Source: Paenarthrobacter nitroguajacolicus
GTDB lineage: Bacteria > Actinomycetota > Actinomycetes > Actinomycetales > Micrococcaceae
NCBI RefSeq assembly: GCF_007786235.1
Contig: NZ_VNFK01000001.1
Coordinates: forward strand, 186,001 to 250,000
Reading direction: 5' to 3'
DNA: 64,000 nucleotides
Shown here: one piece after another, positions 11,364 to 20,105 of the stretch
How positions within the stretch are numbered: the first letter of the stretch is position 1
Layout of the letters: the number at the start of each line of letters is the position of its first letter
Notes under the pieces: model-generated
Seen by the model: the letters and a program-made list of their open reading frames with translations, nothing else
Told to the model about the DNA's origin: nothing
Databases searched by the model: none
Program-made: the position numbers and the translations under genes

Positions 11364-11933
11364 CTACTTGGGTGCGGCGGCGAGGTCTGCGAGGGTTTGG
11401 ACCAGCAGGCGGCGCTCCACTACCTTGATGCGTTCGTGGAGGGATTCCTCGGAGTCGTTGGGCAGAACGGCCACGGCTTCCTGCGCGATGATGGGTCCCG
11501 TGTCCACCCCAGCGTCCGCCCAGTGAACGGTGCATCCCGTGACCTTCACCCCGTACGCCATGGCGTCGCGGACCCCGTGGGCGCCCGGGAAGGACGGGAG
11601 CAACGCAGGGTGGGTGTTGACGTATTTGCCGTCGAAAGCGTTGATGAAGTCCTCGCTGACGATCCTCATGAAACCGGAGGAAACCACCACGTCCGGCTTG
11701 TAGGACAAGACCTTGTCCCGCAAAGCAGAATCCCACTCCGCGCGGGTTTCGAACGAGTTGAAGTTGACCACGAAGGTTTCGATCCCTGCCTCATCAGAGC
11801 GCTCCACGCCATAGGTATCGGGACGGTCTGCGCCCACAGCGGCGATCTCGACATCCAGCTCACCCGACTTCACGGCGTCGATGACTGCCTGAAGATTGGA
11901 ACCGGTACCGGAGACGAGGACAACAATGCGCAT
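11364..11933 (-). CDS. purN: Phosphoribosylglycinamide formyltransferase
   Basis: Transfers formyl from 10-formyl-THF to GAR in purine synthesis. 189 aa, normal for PurN. Visible: N-terminal MRIVVLVSGTGSNLQAVIDA, the catalytic Asn-His-Asp set within KYVNTHPALLPSFPGAHG and the WADAGVDTGPIIAQ segment. Start ATG 11933. It is divergent from the membrane-protein gene at 11972 across only 38 bp, so their promoters overlap. In related genomes purN usually lies next to purH. Here a murQ operon, a DUF559 gene and a repeat array separate them. Confidence 0.96.
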   Translation of the reverse strand: MRIVVLVSGTGSNLQAVIDAVKSGELDVEIAAVGADRPDTYGVERSDEAGIETFVVNFNSFETRAEWDSALRDKVLSYKPDVVVSSGFMRIVSEDFINAFDGKYVNTHPALLPSFPGAHGVRDAMAYGVKVTGCTVHWADAGVDTGPIIAQEAVAVLPNDSEESLHERIKVVERRLLVQTLADLAAAPK

Positions 11934-11971
11934 TGCACTAGCTTATGGGCGGCTCGCGTAGGCTGGAAAAC

Positions 11972-12394
11972 ATGAATCCCGACGTCGGTCCCCAGCCGAG
12001 CCAGCAACCCCGCTCCGAGGCCGAAAAGTCCGCCCTTGGCGTGACCCAAATCCTGTTCCGTGCCTTCCTCTTGACGGCTTTGGGCGCGTTCTTCGTCTTC
12101 TCCCTGAACGTGAACTATGTGTGGTTGAGCGCCATCCTGACGCTTGCCGGTTTGGTGTTGGGAATCGTGGTTCTGGTGCGGACGCTGAAGTACAAGCACC
12201 CGCGGCTGATGTTGTTCGGGACGATCTCCGGCCTGGTGGTCACGGCGATAATGTGCCTGCTCATCCTGACGTCCGTACTCTTCTTCAAACAGGTCAGCAC
12301 CTACCAGGACTGCTCGCGGGGCGCTCTGACGGAATCCGCCAAGACACAGTGCCTTACGCAGCTTGAGAACTCGATGCCTGGTCCGCTGCGGTAG
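11972..12394 (+). CDS. Small membrane protein of unknown function
   Basis: 140 aa. ATG 11972 follows GGCTGGAAAA. A polar N-terminus (about 30 residues, P/Q-rich) is followed by three hydrophobic segments (about 36-56, 60-78 and 88-110). A short periplasmic-side tail follows that contains two Cys (YQDCSRG, KTQCLTQ), which could form a disulfide. It resembles DUF4190-like actinobacterial membrane proteins in layout only. It converges with the perM-like gene with 10 bp between stops. Confidence 0.75.
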   Translation: MNPDVGPQPSQQPRSEAEKSALGVTQILFRAFLLTALGAFFVFSLNVNYVWLSAILTLAGLVLGIVVLVRTLKYKHPRLMLFGTISGLVVTAIMCLLILTSVLFFKQVSTYQDCSRGALTESAKTQCLTQLENSMPGPLR

Positions 12395-12404
12395 CCGGAC
12401 CCGC

Positions 12405-13736
12405 TCAGGCGTGTTCGTCGTCGTACGCTACTTCGTCGAGGTTCGCCTCGCGGAGCTTCTGGCGGCGTTCCAGCCACGGCCCCACTGCGTAGCCAATCAC
12501 GACGCCGATACCCACCTCCGCGGCCAGCCAGACTGCCGTCCACAGCGGGTGGGGTCCGATTTCCGTGAGCCGTCCAATACCGGCCGAACCGCGTGCGATC
12601 CAGGCCAACGCACCACCCAGGAGGCCCGCGACGATGCCGATGAACGCGCCCAGGAACAGGGTGGAAACGGTGGCGGTGAACCAGCGGGCTTTGATCTTGA
12701 TGGAGAGCCACTCGTCAAAGTGGTTCTCTCCTTCTCGCAGGAACCACCAGCCCGCAAGGATGCCGGCGACGACGGGGAGCGCCAGGGCCATGGCACCGAA
12801 CTCGAGCTGCCCGGCGGGAAGGCTGCCCAGAATGGGAACTGCCGGGAGTGGTCCTACTGCGGTACCAAGCGGTCCAGCGGTCGATCCGACGCCGAGCGAG
12901 AAGCCCGCCCCGGAGGACCACGCCAACGCGAAAACAACCAGGTTCGGCAGGAAACCGAGCTGGGCGATAGTGAGCACTGCACCGCCCAGAGCGCCCGCCT
13001 GGATTCCTTCGTAGACAGCGATGATGTCCGTCCAATGCCACACGATGGTCACTGCCAGCAGCACTGCGGCCAGGCAAACAGCTGCCACCGCGGCCACAAA
13101 GCCGGCTTTCAACGCCGAGCCAACGTAGGAGCCTGCCCAGCGGGAGTGTTGGCTGGTCTTTGAGAGCCAGGCTACGGCGTCGACGCCGATCAGTCGGCTC
13201 CAGGAGCCCGCTTCGCGCCGTGCACCGACGATCATGCCCAGGCCGAAGGAGATCAGGGGGATGGTCATGGCCAACCAGAGATTAATGACGACTTCAGAGG
13301 TGCGGCACACGAAGCCCGTGGCTGCGCCGAACGCGGCGTACACAACGAAGGCGCCGAGGAAGGCCTGCCAGAGCTGGTCCGTATAGGAGGCGCGGGCGAG
13401 TCGACGGCCGGCCCGCCACGCCAACATGAACGGGATGAGAGTCAGGCCCAACGGAATCAGGGACAGCAGGCCCGAGCCCGGCTGGGCAGCCGTACCAAGG
13501 TTGACCTGGGCGAGTTCCAACGGGACGCCGTGAATCAGCAACCAAGCCTGACCGGCAAGGCGAGCCAGGGAGTCCACGTTCCGGTCCTGGAAACCGTCCG
13601 TGGCCCACACTCCCACCAGCGGCAACACCACAACGATGGCTGAAATGAAGGCTGCCTGCGCCGCTTCCAAACCGCCCTGCAGCCAAAGGGGCATGGGGAG
13701 GCCACGGTTTCCGGTCTGATCAGCGCGCAGTTTCAT
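12405..13736 (-). CDS. perM: DUF6350 family membrane protein, PerM-like
   Basis: 443 aa polytopic membrane protein with about 10 hydrophobic segments. The N-terminal part (LWLQGGLEAAQAAFISAIVV) and the GSGLLSLIPLGLTLIPFMLAWRAG segment match the DUF6350 family. In mycobacteria this family includes PerM, a protein needed for stable cell division under stress. That link is from family knowledge. The gene lies beside purN, as in many actinobacteria. ATG 13736. The acidic C-terminal tail (EANLDEVAYDDEHA) is cytoplasmic. Confidence 0.8.
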   Translation of the reverse strand: MKLRADQTGNRGLPMPLWLQGGLEAAQAAFISAIVVVLPLVGVWATDGFQDRNVDSLARLAGQAWLLIHGVPLELAQVNLGTAAQPGSGLLSLIPLGLTLIPFMLAWRAGRRLARASYTDQLWQAFLGAFVVYAAFGAATGFVCRTSEVVINLWLAMTIPLISFGLGMIVGARREAGSWSRLIGVDAVAWLSKTSQHSRWAGSYVGSALKAGFVAAVAAVCLAAVLLAVTIVWHWTDIIAVYEGIQAGALGGAVLTIAQLGFLPNLVVFALAWSSGAGFSLGVGSTAGPLGTAVGPLPAVPILGSLPAGQLEFGAMALALPVVAGILAGWWFLREGENHFDEWLSIKIKARWFTATVSTLFLGAFIGIVAGLLGGALAWIARGSAGIGRLTEIGPHPLWTAVWLAAEVGIGVVIGYAVGPWLERRQKLREANLDEVAYDDEHA

Positions 13737-13839
13737 CGTGATCTATCGTGCCACGGTGGGCCCCACTCCCCCGGCAGGCGCCCCTGAAATACCGCGAATC
13801 CATGCGCTTTTTCCCTTGGGTCGCCGTAAGATTGGAGGT

Positions 13840-14027
13840 GTTCTCACGGGGCGGATGCAGAACGCCATGATCGCCCCCAGCTGACATTGCAAGGCCCGGA
13901 AACAATCGAAGCCGGGAACTAGGAGCGGCCAATGGATAGGTGTCACAACTCATAGCAGAAAGTCGTACTAGCAGCTGGTGCAGCCGCCTTGGGATTCTCT
14001 CCTTAGGCTGCACCAGCCTTCTTTTTG
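13840..14027 (+). ncRNA. Candidate small RNA ending at an orphan intrinsic terminator
   Basis: No convincing ORF lies on the plus strand between perM (starts 13736, minus) and the VOC gene (stops 14038, minus). Even so, a textbook plus-strand terminator ends at about 14025. Upstream is further pairing: CCCGG (about 13898) with CCGGG (about 13914), and GGCC blocks at about 13896 and 13927. The 5' end is a guess. A TAAGAT hexamer at 13828 could be a -10 element. No known Rfam family is recognised. It could also be the end of an unrecognised transcript antisense to nothing. Confidence 0.45.
13974..14025 (+). terminator. Strong intrinsic terminator without an upstream gene
   Basis: Stem GCTGGTGCAGCC (13974-13985) with GGCTGCACCAGC (14006-14017), 20-nt loop, followed by CTTCTTTTTG. 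The T-run is only on the plus strand, so it does not serve the minus-strand VOC gene. Confidence 0.8.
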
Positions 14028-14037
14028 CTTTCCGGGG

Positions 14038-15075
14038 CTAACCCCTCGCGAAGAAGTCGACGCCCGACACGTACTCCATGGCCTCCACGAACTTCGGATC
14101 ACCCGCCCGAGCGTAGGCTTCCTGCTCGGTGAGCTCAGCCTCCCGGCAGTGGATCCACCAAAGGTTCCCCAAGGGATCCCGGACCCTGCCCACCCGTTCG
14201 CCCCAGAACATCTCCGTCATGTTCGTCACTGCCGTGGCACCGGCGGCGAGCGCAGCAGCGAAGGCGGCATCGCCGTCGTCGACGTAGACGCGAAGGAACG
14301 CCGGAGTCGGAGGCCAGTCCGGGCGGGAGTCGAAGGCGAGGACGTTGGAATCGCCGATCTTCGCCTCCGCGTGGCCGATGGACCCGTCTTCCATGGGCAC
14401 TCGGAACGCTTCCTGGGCGCCGAACGCGGCGGCGATGAACTCAAGGAGTTCAGGCGTGCTGGGCGTAATGATCCACGGTTCAACGGAACGATAGCCGACG
14501 GGCACGGCACTGACTCCTTCAGCACGTAGCGGCGGGGCCATGGCCTTGACTTCGCCCGGGACAGGCGCGTCCTCTTGGCCAGTCATGTGCCGGTGAAGCG
14601 AGTCGATGGCATACGCCATCCCCGCCGCGTACTCCGGTGCTTGCCAACGGTTGGCGGCTTCGTCGTCGGAGACGTCCTCCATATGCGACATGATCCACCA
14701 GACGTTCCCCAACGGGTCCTGAATCCTGGCACCGCGATCGCCCCAGGCACTGTTGTCCAGGACCGAAACCACCGTGGCACCCGCGGTGAGGGCGGCGTTG
14801 AAGGCGGCATCGGCGTCGTGCGTGTACAGGCGGAGGTACGACGGCGTTGCAGGCCAGTGCGGTCGGCTGTCGAAAGCGAGGACTACCGAGTCGCCGATCC
14901 GCGCCTCCGCGTGCCCGATGGTGCCGTCCTCCCCGACGACGCGGTCGATCTCCTCTGCGCCGAATGCTGCGGTGATGAACTCGAAGAGGGCGTTGGTGTC
15001 ACGTGTGATGAGCCAGGGACTGACGCTGGAGTAGCCGGTAGGGACGGTGCTGATACTCGGGTTTGCCGCGGTCAT
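14038..15075 (-). CDS. Tandem VOC (glyoxalase/bleomycin resistance) domain protein
   Basis: 345 aa made of two similar VOC domains of the PhnB-like branch (about 8-150 and 185-335), an internal duplication. Matching pairs: VPTGYSSVSPWLITRDT versus VPVGYRSVEPWIITPST, GTIGHAEARIGDS versus GSIGHAEAKIGDS, and DPLGNVWWIMSH versus DPLGNLWWIHCR. VOC proteins are metal-dependent enzymes or binding proteins. The His and Glu metal ligands seem retained in part (IGHAE). Substrate unknown. ATG 15075. Single gene; the 146 bp gap to 15222 holds nothing seen. Confidence 0.85.
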   Translation of the reverse strand: MTAANPSISTVPTGYSSVSPWLITRDTNALFEFITAAFGAEEIDRVVGEDGTIGHAEARIGDSVVLAFDSRPHWPATPSYLRLYTHDADAAFNAALTAGATVVSVLDNSAWGDRGARIQDPLGNVWWIMSHMEDVSDDEAANRWQAPEYAAGMAYAIDSLHRHMTGQEDAPVPGEVKAMAPPLRAEGVSAVPVGYRSVEPWIITPSTPELLEFIAAAFGAQEAFRVPMEDGSIGHAEAKIGDSNVLAFDSRPDWPPTPAFLRVYVDDGDAAFAAALAAGATAVTNMTEMFWGERVGRVRDPLGNLWWIHCREAELTEQEAYARAGDPKFVEAMEYVSGVDFFARG

Positions 15076-15221
15076 GGCTGTGTCCTCTTCCTCGGGGTTC
15101 AGTGGCTTCAGCCTATGACCGTTCGAGGTCAGGATTGGTCCGCGATTTACCTCGCCGACGTCGGGATATCGGGACTCTGGGGCACTCCTCCACTCGAGGC
15201 CCCACCCCTCAAGGACGTCCC

Positions 15222-15599
15222 TCAGGGCTGCGGCCCGTAGATGAACTCCTTGGCGTGGTCAACGGCCTTCCGGAAGGCGTCGTTGCGGAGCGTCACCTGT
15301 TGCTTGCTGGCTCCCTCGCCGGGTTCCAGGAATGCGGTGGGGCCGGGCCGGAGCATCCAAATGTCTCCTGCGGGCGGAAGGTAGAAGACTCCGAAGGAAC
15401 GGTGTTCGGGGTCGTCGGTCCAGATGGGGACGACGGCGACTGCCGCCCCCGTGTCCGGGTTGATCCACTGCGCCCGCGGCATGGGCTGTTCGTGGACTTC
15501 GGGGTCCAGGAAGGGGGCCGTCCCCCTACCCCAGCGTTTCTCAAACCGTTCGTAGAAGGCGGGGATGATGTGGCCGTCGTATGGACGCCAGGCACTCAT
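15222..15599 (-). CDS. Conserved hypothetical protein, coupled to J-domain gene
   Basis: 125 aa, soluble, no signal or membrane segment. Begins MSAWRPYDGHIIPAFYERFE and is rich in aromatic residues and Pro (WMLRPGPTAFLEPGEG). Its ATG overlaps the stop of the J-domain gene (ATGA), so the two are co-translated and the protein may be involved in proteostasis. No known domain is recognised. Confidence 0.7.
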   Translation of the reverse strand: MSAWRPYDGHIIPAFYERFEKRWGRGTAPFLDPEVHEQPMPRAQWINPDTGAAVAVVPIWTDDPEHRSFGVFYLPPAGDIWMLRPGPTAFLEPGEGASKQQVTLRNDAFRKAVDHAKEFIYGPQP

Positions 15600-15997
15600 G
15601 AATGACTCCTTGGGTTTCTGAGGGTTCCGGGTGATGGTTCCCAGCGGGGTGGCCCGAACGAAATCGGCGCTTGCTTCCCGGTGGCTGCCTGCTTGTCGGC
15701 GCCCGGTTCGTGGCCGTGGACACGGACCTTCACCGGCGTTCCCGGCGCAAGGGCAGGCAAGCCAGAGCGCGCACGATCGTAAGCCGCCCGCTTTCCTGGG
15801 TCCGACAAAACGACGTACGCCTGCATGATGGCGTGCAGTTCCTGGGCGTCGTACGCACCAGTGGTGTCGCCGTCCACCGTTTGACGCGTGTCAGGGTGAC
15901 GTGTCCGCAGCAAGCGGCGATAAGCGCGGGCGATGTCGCGGGCTGTCGCGTCGGGCGGCACATGGAGGGTGGCGTAGTAGTCAGGTTGGCTGTTCAC
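15596..15997 (-). CDS. J-domain (DnaJ-like) protein
   Basis: 133 aa. An N-terminal J domain (about 5-75) carries the HPD tripeptide at 34-36 (LLRTRHPDTR) and the helix IV segment VVLSDPGKRAAYDRARSG. The HPD loop is what stimulates DnaK ATPase in this family. There is no Gly/Phe region or zinc finger, and the tail is short and basic, so it is a class C (specialised) J-protein. It lies downstream of hsp20 on the same strand with a 226-bp gap. Confidence 0.85.
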   Translation of the reverse strand: MNSQPDYYATLHVPPDATARDIARAYRRLLRTRHPDTRQTVDGDTTGAYDAQELHAIMQAYVVLSDPGKRAAYDRARSGLPALAPGTPVKVRVHGHEPGADKQAATGKQAPISFGPPRWEPSPGTLRNPRSHS

Positions 15998-16027
15998 TGC
16001 TGGTCCGTTGGGGTGCCGTGGATTGGG

Positions 16028-16217
16028 GATGGCCCCCGGCGTGAGCCGAGGGCCATCGATCGGGAGACGACGTCAGGGACCGCTTATTCCTCTGCGCGAC
16101 AAGCGCTGTGGCGTGGCACGAAGCCTGCGCCCTCTTTCCGATGCTGCGGCCGATCGGAGGCTCCCGGTCCGGCGCTCCGCTGGTGGGCCACCCCCGGGCG
16201 GACCCTCCAGCGGAGCG
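16028..16217. other. Two strong hairpins in the hsp20/J-domain intergenic gap
   Basis: Hairpin 1: GATGGCCCCCGGC, loop GTGA, GCCGAGGGCCATC (16028-16057), with one bulged base on each side. Hairpin 2: CGCTCCGCTGG (about 16173-16183) pairs with CCAGCGGAGCG (16207-16217). The gap 15998-16223 has no ORF of note. Neither hairpin has a T-run, but hairpin 2 lies 7 bp after the hsp20 stop and may end or attenuate that transcript. Confidence 0.55.
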
Positions 16218-16223
16218 GACGGT

Positions 16224-16646
16224 TTATGCGTTGATTTCCTGCCGTTGTCCGTTGGACGTGATCTCGATGCGCCGTGGCTTTGCCTTCTCGGCGACGGGGA
16301 TGCGGAGCGTCAGCACGCCCGCGTCGTAGCTGGCCTTGACGCCCTCGGTGTCCAAGGTGTCACCAAGGATCAGTTGCCGGCTGAAGACGCCTTGGGGTCG
16401 TTCGGCGGCGATCAACTCAGTGTTCTCGCCAGCGGGCGACTTGCGCTCTGCCTTCACCGTGAGGACGTTGCGCTCGACATCAAGGTCAACGGTCTCAGGA
16501 TTCACACCGGGCAGATCAAAAGCGACGACAAACTCCTCGCCCTCCTGCCAAGCATCCATGGGCATGCCGGCAGGGCGTGCTGTTGTGCCAAAAACCTGTT
16601 GGGCGAGCCTGTCGAATTCGCGGAACGGGTCAGTGCGCATCAGCAT
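16224..16646 (-). CDS. Small heat-shock protein, Hsp20/alpha-crystallin family
   Basis: 140 aa ATP-independent holdase chaperone. Short N-terminal arm ([20 protein letters not shown]), then the alpha-crystallin domain (about 30-130): [29 protein letters not shown] and the [14 protein letters not shown] block ([19 protein letters not shown]) that ends with the C-terminal IXI-type region. ATG 16646, RBS GAGGAG. It is divergent from the MerR-type gene at 16787, and control by that regulator is likely from the HspR pattern but unproven. Confidence 0.93.
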   Translation of the reverse strand: MLMRTDPFREFDRLAQQVFGTTARPAGMPMDAWQEGEEFVVAFDLPGVNPETVDLDVERNVLTVKAERKSPAGENTELIAAERPQGVFSRQLILGDTLDTEGVKASYDAGVLTLRIPVAEKAKPRRIEITSNGQRQEINA

Positions 16647-16786
16647 TGTGTTCTCACTCCTCTGGTCTTGATGCTGATTTGTTGTTGTCCCAGCCTTCCT
16701 GATCTGTGGTGGCTGGTATAGATTTTTTTATAGCACTGGCGAGAGAGTGGTGCAAGTAGGTTTTCGAAGATTTTTGGAGGTTCTTG

Positions 16787-17269
16787 ATGGCGGGTTCACG
16801 GAGCCCTGTTGCTGGGGAGTACGACGGCGAACAGGGCGCCTCAGCGAGCGACGGCGGCTCTGCGTCGGCTGTCGAGCGGGAGGGGTTGGGTGTCTATGCG
16901 ATTTCGGTTGCTGCCGAGCTCGTGGGCACCGGCCAGCAGAACCTTCGGCTGTACGAGCGGAAAGGGCTGCTCACTCCCGAGAGGACCGACGGCGGAACCC
17001 GCCGTTACAGCGAACGGAACCTGGCGACTTTGCGGAGGATCGGGGTGTTGCTGGACGAGGGGTTGAACCTGGCCGGAGTGAAGCTGGTGCTGGAGTTGGA
17101 AGCGGAGAACCGGGGCTTAAGCGAGGACAACCGTGGGTTGGCTGAGGACAACGAAGGGCTGCGGGAAGACAATCGTGGGCTGCGGAAGGATCTGAAGCGG
17201 GCGCGGGGTGGCCGAGACCGAGTAACTCCGGCGCCACAGAAGGCGCCACAGAATAGGAACATGGACTAA
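16787..17269 (+). CDS. MerR-family regulator, HspR-like, with heptad repeats
   Basis: 160 aa transcription factor. After an acidic, Ala/Ser-rich leader of about 30 residues comes a MerR helix-turn-helix (VYAISVAAELVGTGQQNLRL, YERKGLLTPERTDGGTRRYS). The C-terminal dimerisation helix contains four nearly identical heptads (ENRGLSE, DNRGLAE, DNEGLRE, DNRGLRK), encoded by 21-bp DNA repeats at about 17104-17187. ATG 16787 is preferred over TTG 16784 because GGAGG ends 7 bp upstream. Divergence from hsp20 suggests it represses the chaperone. A canonical HAIR inverted repeat was not found in 16647-16786. Confidence 0.85.
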   Translation: MAGSRSPVAGEYDGEQGASASDGGSASAVEREGLGVYAISVAAELVGTGQQNLRLYERKGLLTPERTDGGTRRYSERNLATLRRIGVLLDEGLNLAGVKLVLELEAENRGLSEDNRGLAEDNEGLREDNRGLRKDLKRARGGRDRVTPAPQKAPQNRNMD

Positions 17270-17270
17270 A

Positions 17271-17308
17271 AACGTGGCCACTCCCTGAGGAGTAGCCACG
17301 CTTTAGTA
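17271..17308 (+). terminator. Hairpin terminator after the MerR gene
   Basis: CGTGGCCACTCC, loop CTGA, GGAGTAGCCACG followed by CTTTAGTATT (stem with one mismatch), directly after the stop at 17269. The flanking A-run (CTAAAAA) would also allow use by the minus-strand lipoprotein transcript. Confidence 0.75.
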
Positions 17309-17378
17309 TTCGGGAAATTGCACGTTCTACCTCGTCACAGCATCAACGACTCCCAGCAGAAACCATCCGCGCTCATTG

Positions 17379-18002
17379 CTAGAAGGTCCATTCCCAACCG
17401 GTGCTACCGGACGTGAGGTGACTCCTAAAGATCAGCGTTCCATGGGGCTCGGGCACGTCCAGCGCAATCTTGCCGGTTACCTTTTCTGCAGGACCTATTC
17501 CCCGCCCGTTATGGCTGATACTTTCTTCGTCAGCCAAGCACATGTACGCGCCCTGGGTGTTGAGATCCCCGTTGAAGGTGGTCCCGTTGGTGCCGACGAA
17601 CTTGAACATCCCAGCGTTCATGTCGAACTCTGAGTAGCCGCCGTTAGGGTCTGCCAACTCCGGGAAAGTCTCAATGGAAACATCCAGGATTACGACGTGC
17701 CCATTCACCACAGGCTGGGGGTATGGCCCAGTACAGGGAGCATCCGGAGTAAGTGAGTTTACGGTGAAAGTTACGATGCGATCTGAGTCTTTGTTGGTAA
17801 TGCCGGCCGAGCTTCCGACTTCTTTGACGAAGTTGCCTCGCGGGGACTTGGCAGTCGAGGCCGTCGGGCTGGGCGTGTTGGGCGTTAGAGGTTCCACTGA
17901 AACAGTGGCCGCCGGACTGGGGCTTGCTGCGGCGCACGCGGAAAGGCTCAGCCCCAGCGCGGTGATCACAGCAAGGGCTGACATCAATCTTTTTGTATTC
18001 AT
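17379..18002 (-). CDS. Putative lipoprotein, DUF4352-like layout
   Basis: 207 aa. Signal peptide MNTKRLMSALAVITALGLSL ends at the lipobox LSAC (Cys about 23), then an S/P/T-rich linker (about 30-55) and one beta-rich domain. Segments such as VTFTVNSLTPDAPC and VVNGHVVILDVSIETFPELA resemble immunoglobulin-like DUF4352 lipoproteins. That is a layout-level match only. ATG 18002. A purine-rich ATTTTTGGAG on the plus side leaves only a weak RBS. Single gene. Confidence 0.75.
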   Translation of the reverse strand: MNTKRLMSALAVITALGLSLSACAAASPSPAATVSVEPLTPNTPSPTASTAKSPRGNFVKEVGSSAGITNKDSDRIVTFTVNSLTPDAPCTGPYPQPVVNGHVVILDVSIETFPELADPNGGYSEFDMNAGMFKFVGTNGTTFNGDLNTQGAYMCLADEESISHNGRGIGPAEKVTGKIALDVPEPHGTLIFRSHLTSGSTGWEWTF

Positions 18003-18098
18003 TTTTGGAGAACCCCATTTAGTGCATGATGCGAATGATGCGAATGATGCCTAGATAATCTCACGTCGTACGAGGGGCGAATGACAGACCGCGCGAAT

Positions 18099-18127
18099 GC
18101 GGCGGCGCCCACCCCGGGCGCCGCCGC
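18099..18127. terminator. GC hairpin downstream of the 18154 gene
   Basis: GCGGCGGCGCCC (18099-18110), loop ACCCC, GGGCGCCGCCGC (18116-18127). A perfect 12-bp stem without a T-run, 27 bp past the stop of the minus-strand secreted-protein gene. Nearby (about 18027-18050) a GATGCGAAT direct repeat occurs two and a half times; its role is unknown. Confidence 0.55.
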
Positions 18128-18153
18128 AAAGATGCATCGGTGGCATGCGCACC

Positions 18154-20049
18154 TTAGAGAATCGCCGTCATCCCGTTCCATCCCGTGCCGATACGGGATC
18201 CCGTAGGCCACGCTGCTCCGCCGCTGCCCGCGTACAGCCACAGCTCGCCAGCGGAGTTCCGAGCGAGGATGTCTGCACGTCCGTCGCCGTTGAAGTCACC
18301 GGGACCAACCAGCGAGTTCATGACGTTCCAGCCCTGGCCGATCGCGCGCTGCTGGAGCCAGCCGCCGGACCCGTTGCCGGGGTAGAGCCACAGCACACCG
18401 GAAGAGTCGCGGGCAGTGAGGTCGGGGGTGCCGTCGCTGTTGAAATCGCCCACGCCGGTGATCTCGGTCATGCCGTTCCAACCAGTCCCCACCCAGATAG
18501 GTGACAGCCAACCACCGGAGCCGTTGCCGCGGTAAATCCACAACACGCCCGAGGCGGTCCTGGCCGCAACGTCAACGAAGGAGTCTCCATTGAAGTCGCC
18601 GATCGATTCAATCGCGGTCATGCCGGCCCAGCCGCTACCAACCTGAACACGCGGCTGCCAACCACCTGAACCGTTGCCCGGGTAAAGCCACAGCAGCCCA
18701 CCGCCATCACGGGCAAGGACATCGGCGTTACCGTCACCGTTGAAGTCACCGGGAGCGACCAGTGCATTCATGACATTCCAACCCTGACCAACCTGGACCC
18801 GGGACAGCCAACCGCCTGAACCGTTGCCCGGGTAAAGCCACAGCACGCCCGAGGATTCCCGAGCCAGGACGTCAGCAAAGCCATCACCGTTGAAGTCGTT
18901 CTTGACTGGCTGTTCCACCCGTGCGTCGATGACACCCACGGAGGTCCGTGCGTAACTGACCACGTAAACCCTGTCCGTGGTGGTGTCGACGGCGGCAGCA
19001 ACAGGCTGGTTCCCCGTGTAGACGACGTAGCTGCTGTTATCCCGTCCATCGATAACGGTGGTTCCGCCTCCGTAGGAAGCAGCGTAAATCTTGTTGTTCG
19101 TGGAATTCACCACGACTTCGTTGACACGGGAGGTCGCGTTGATCATGGTGGTTTCGGTCTGGGTTGCACCGTCGAAGACTTTCACGCCGCCGTCGACGGA
19201 CGCGCCGTCCACAGCCACGTAAATCCGGTTGGTGGCAGTGTTGACGGCGACGATCCCCAGCTTGGTGGAGGACGGGAGGGTTGCTGTGATCGTGTCGCTT
19301 GCGCCGTCAATCACCAGCAGGGTGGCCGCCGGGTTGGCGAGCGTCGAAGCGTAAACCTTGTTGGTCACGGTGTTCACTGCCAGCGCGAGGATGGGAGTCC
19401 CGCCAGGAGCGATGCTTCCTGTTACGGTCCCACTCGCCCCAATGACCTTGATGGTTCCGTTGGACAATACGTAGGCCTTGCCAGTCGCAGGATTCACCAC
19501 GATGTCCTGCGCACCGCCGGCGAGCGGCACGAACGAGGTGGCGAGGGTGGAACCGTCAATAATGGTGACGCCGCCCTTGACGCCTACATAGATTTTGTTG
19601 GTCGTTTCGTTGACCGTCACGGTGTACGGATCAGCGCCAACGGTAACTGTCGCCGTCGTGGTCTCCGTGACCCCGTCCACCACGGCGACGGTCCCGCCGA
19701 TCTGGCTTGCGTAGATTTTGTTGGTGACGCTGTTGACGTCAACGTCCCAGGGCATATCGCCGACGTTCAGGGTGCCTGAAGCGGTCACACCGTTGATCAC
19801 GGACACGCCTTCGAAGGTGGCCACATAGGCCTTGTTCGTCACCGGGTTAACGGCGATTGATCCCGGCCGTTCGCCGACGGGAACGAAATCCGTCACAGCG
19901 TCCGCTATTGCGGGAGACGCGGGGGAACCAACGGTTCCCAGCAACAGTGCCAGGCCCAAGCCGACGGCGACTGATCGCGCCGCTGCCCGGCGCCGTCGTC
20001 GTACGTCTACTCCCCCAAGCGCGCGCGAAACATCAACAACAGCACCCAT
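18154..20049 (-). CDS. Secreted YVTN-type beta-propeller plus FG-GAP-like repeat protein
   Basis: 631 aa, exported. A basic N-terminus (VRRRRRAAARSV) and a hydrophobic core form a signal peptide ending near ASPAIADA (about residue 50). Residues 55-380: seven or more YVTN/NHL-like blades (NPVTNKAYVA, NSVTNKIYAS, NETTNKIYVG, NTVTNKVYAS). Residues 385-631: five repeats with DFNGDGxADVLARD, LWLYPGNGSGGW and VGxGWNxMTA. The DxNGDG pieces look like calcium-binding FG-GAP/VCBS loops. Similar C-terminal repeats recur in the gene at 52796. Likely a surface or matrix binding protein. ATG 20049; divergent from the glycosyltransferase gene. Confidence 0.85.
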   Translation of the reverse strand: MGAVVDVSRALGGVDVRRRRRAAARSVAVGLGLALLLGTVGSPASPAIADAVTDFVPVGERPGSIAVNPVTNKAYVATFEGVSVINGVTASGTLNVGDMPWDVDVNSVTNKIYASQIGGTVAVVDGVTETTTATVTVGADPYTVTVNETTNKIYVGVKGGVTIIDGSTLATSFVPLAGGAQDIVVNPATGKAYVLSNGTIKVIGASGTVTGSIAPGGTPILALAVNTVTNKVYASTLANPAATLLVIDGASDTITATLPSSTKLGIVAVNTATNRIYVAVDGASVDGGVKVFDGATQTETTMINATSRVNEVVVNSTNNKIYAASYGGGTTVIDGRDNSSYVVYTGNQPVAAAVDTTTDRVYVVSYARTSVGVIDARVEQPVKNDFNGDGFADVLARESSGVLWLYPGNGSGGWLSRVQVGQGWNVMNALVAPGDFNGDGNADVLARDGGGLLWLYPGNGSGGWQPRVQVGSGWAGMTAIESIGDFNGDSFVDVAARTASGVLWIYRGNGSGGWLSPIWVGTGWNGMTEITGVGDFNSDGTPDLTARDSSGVLWLYPGNGSGGWLQQRAIGQGWNVMNSLVGPGDFNGDGRADILARNSAGELWLYAGSGGAAWPTGSRIGTGWNGMTAIL

Positions 20050-20105
20050 TTTTGAAACCCCCAGAACTTTAGACGCCCAGCGCGTCGGATAAAGGAAGTC
20101 TACGC

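Noticed and set aside
16647..16786. HAIR-type HspR operator between hsp20 and the MerR gene
   Set aside because: No CTTGAGT-N7-ACTCAAG-like repeat is present. Only AT-rich promoter-like sequence (TATAGATTTTTTTATAG) is seen.
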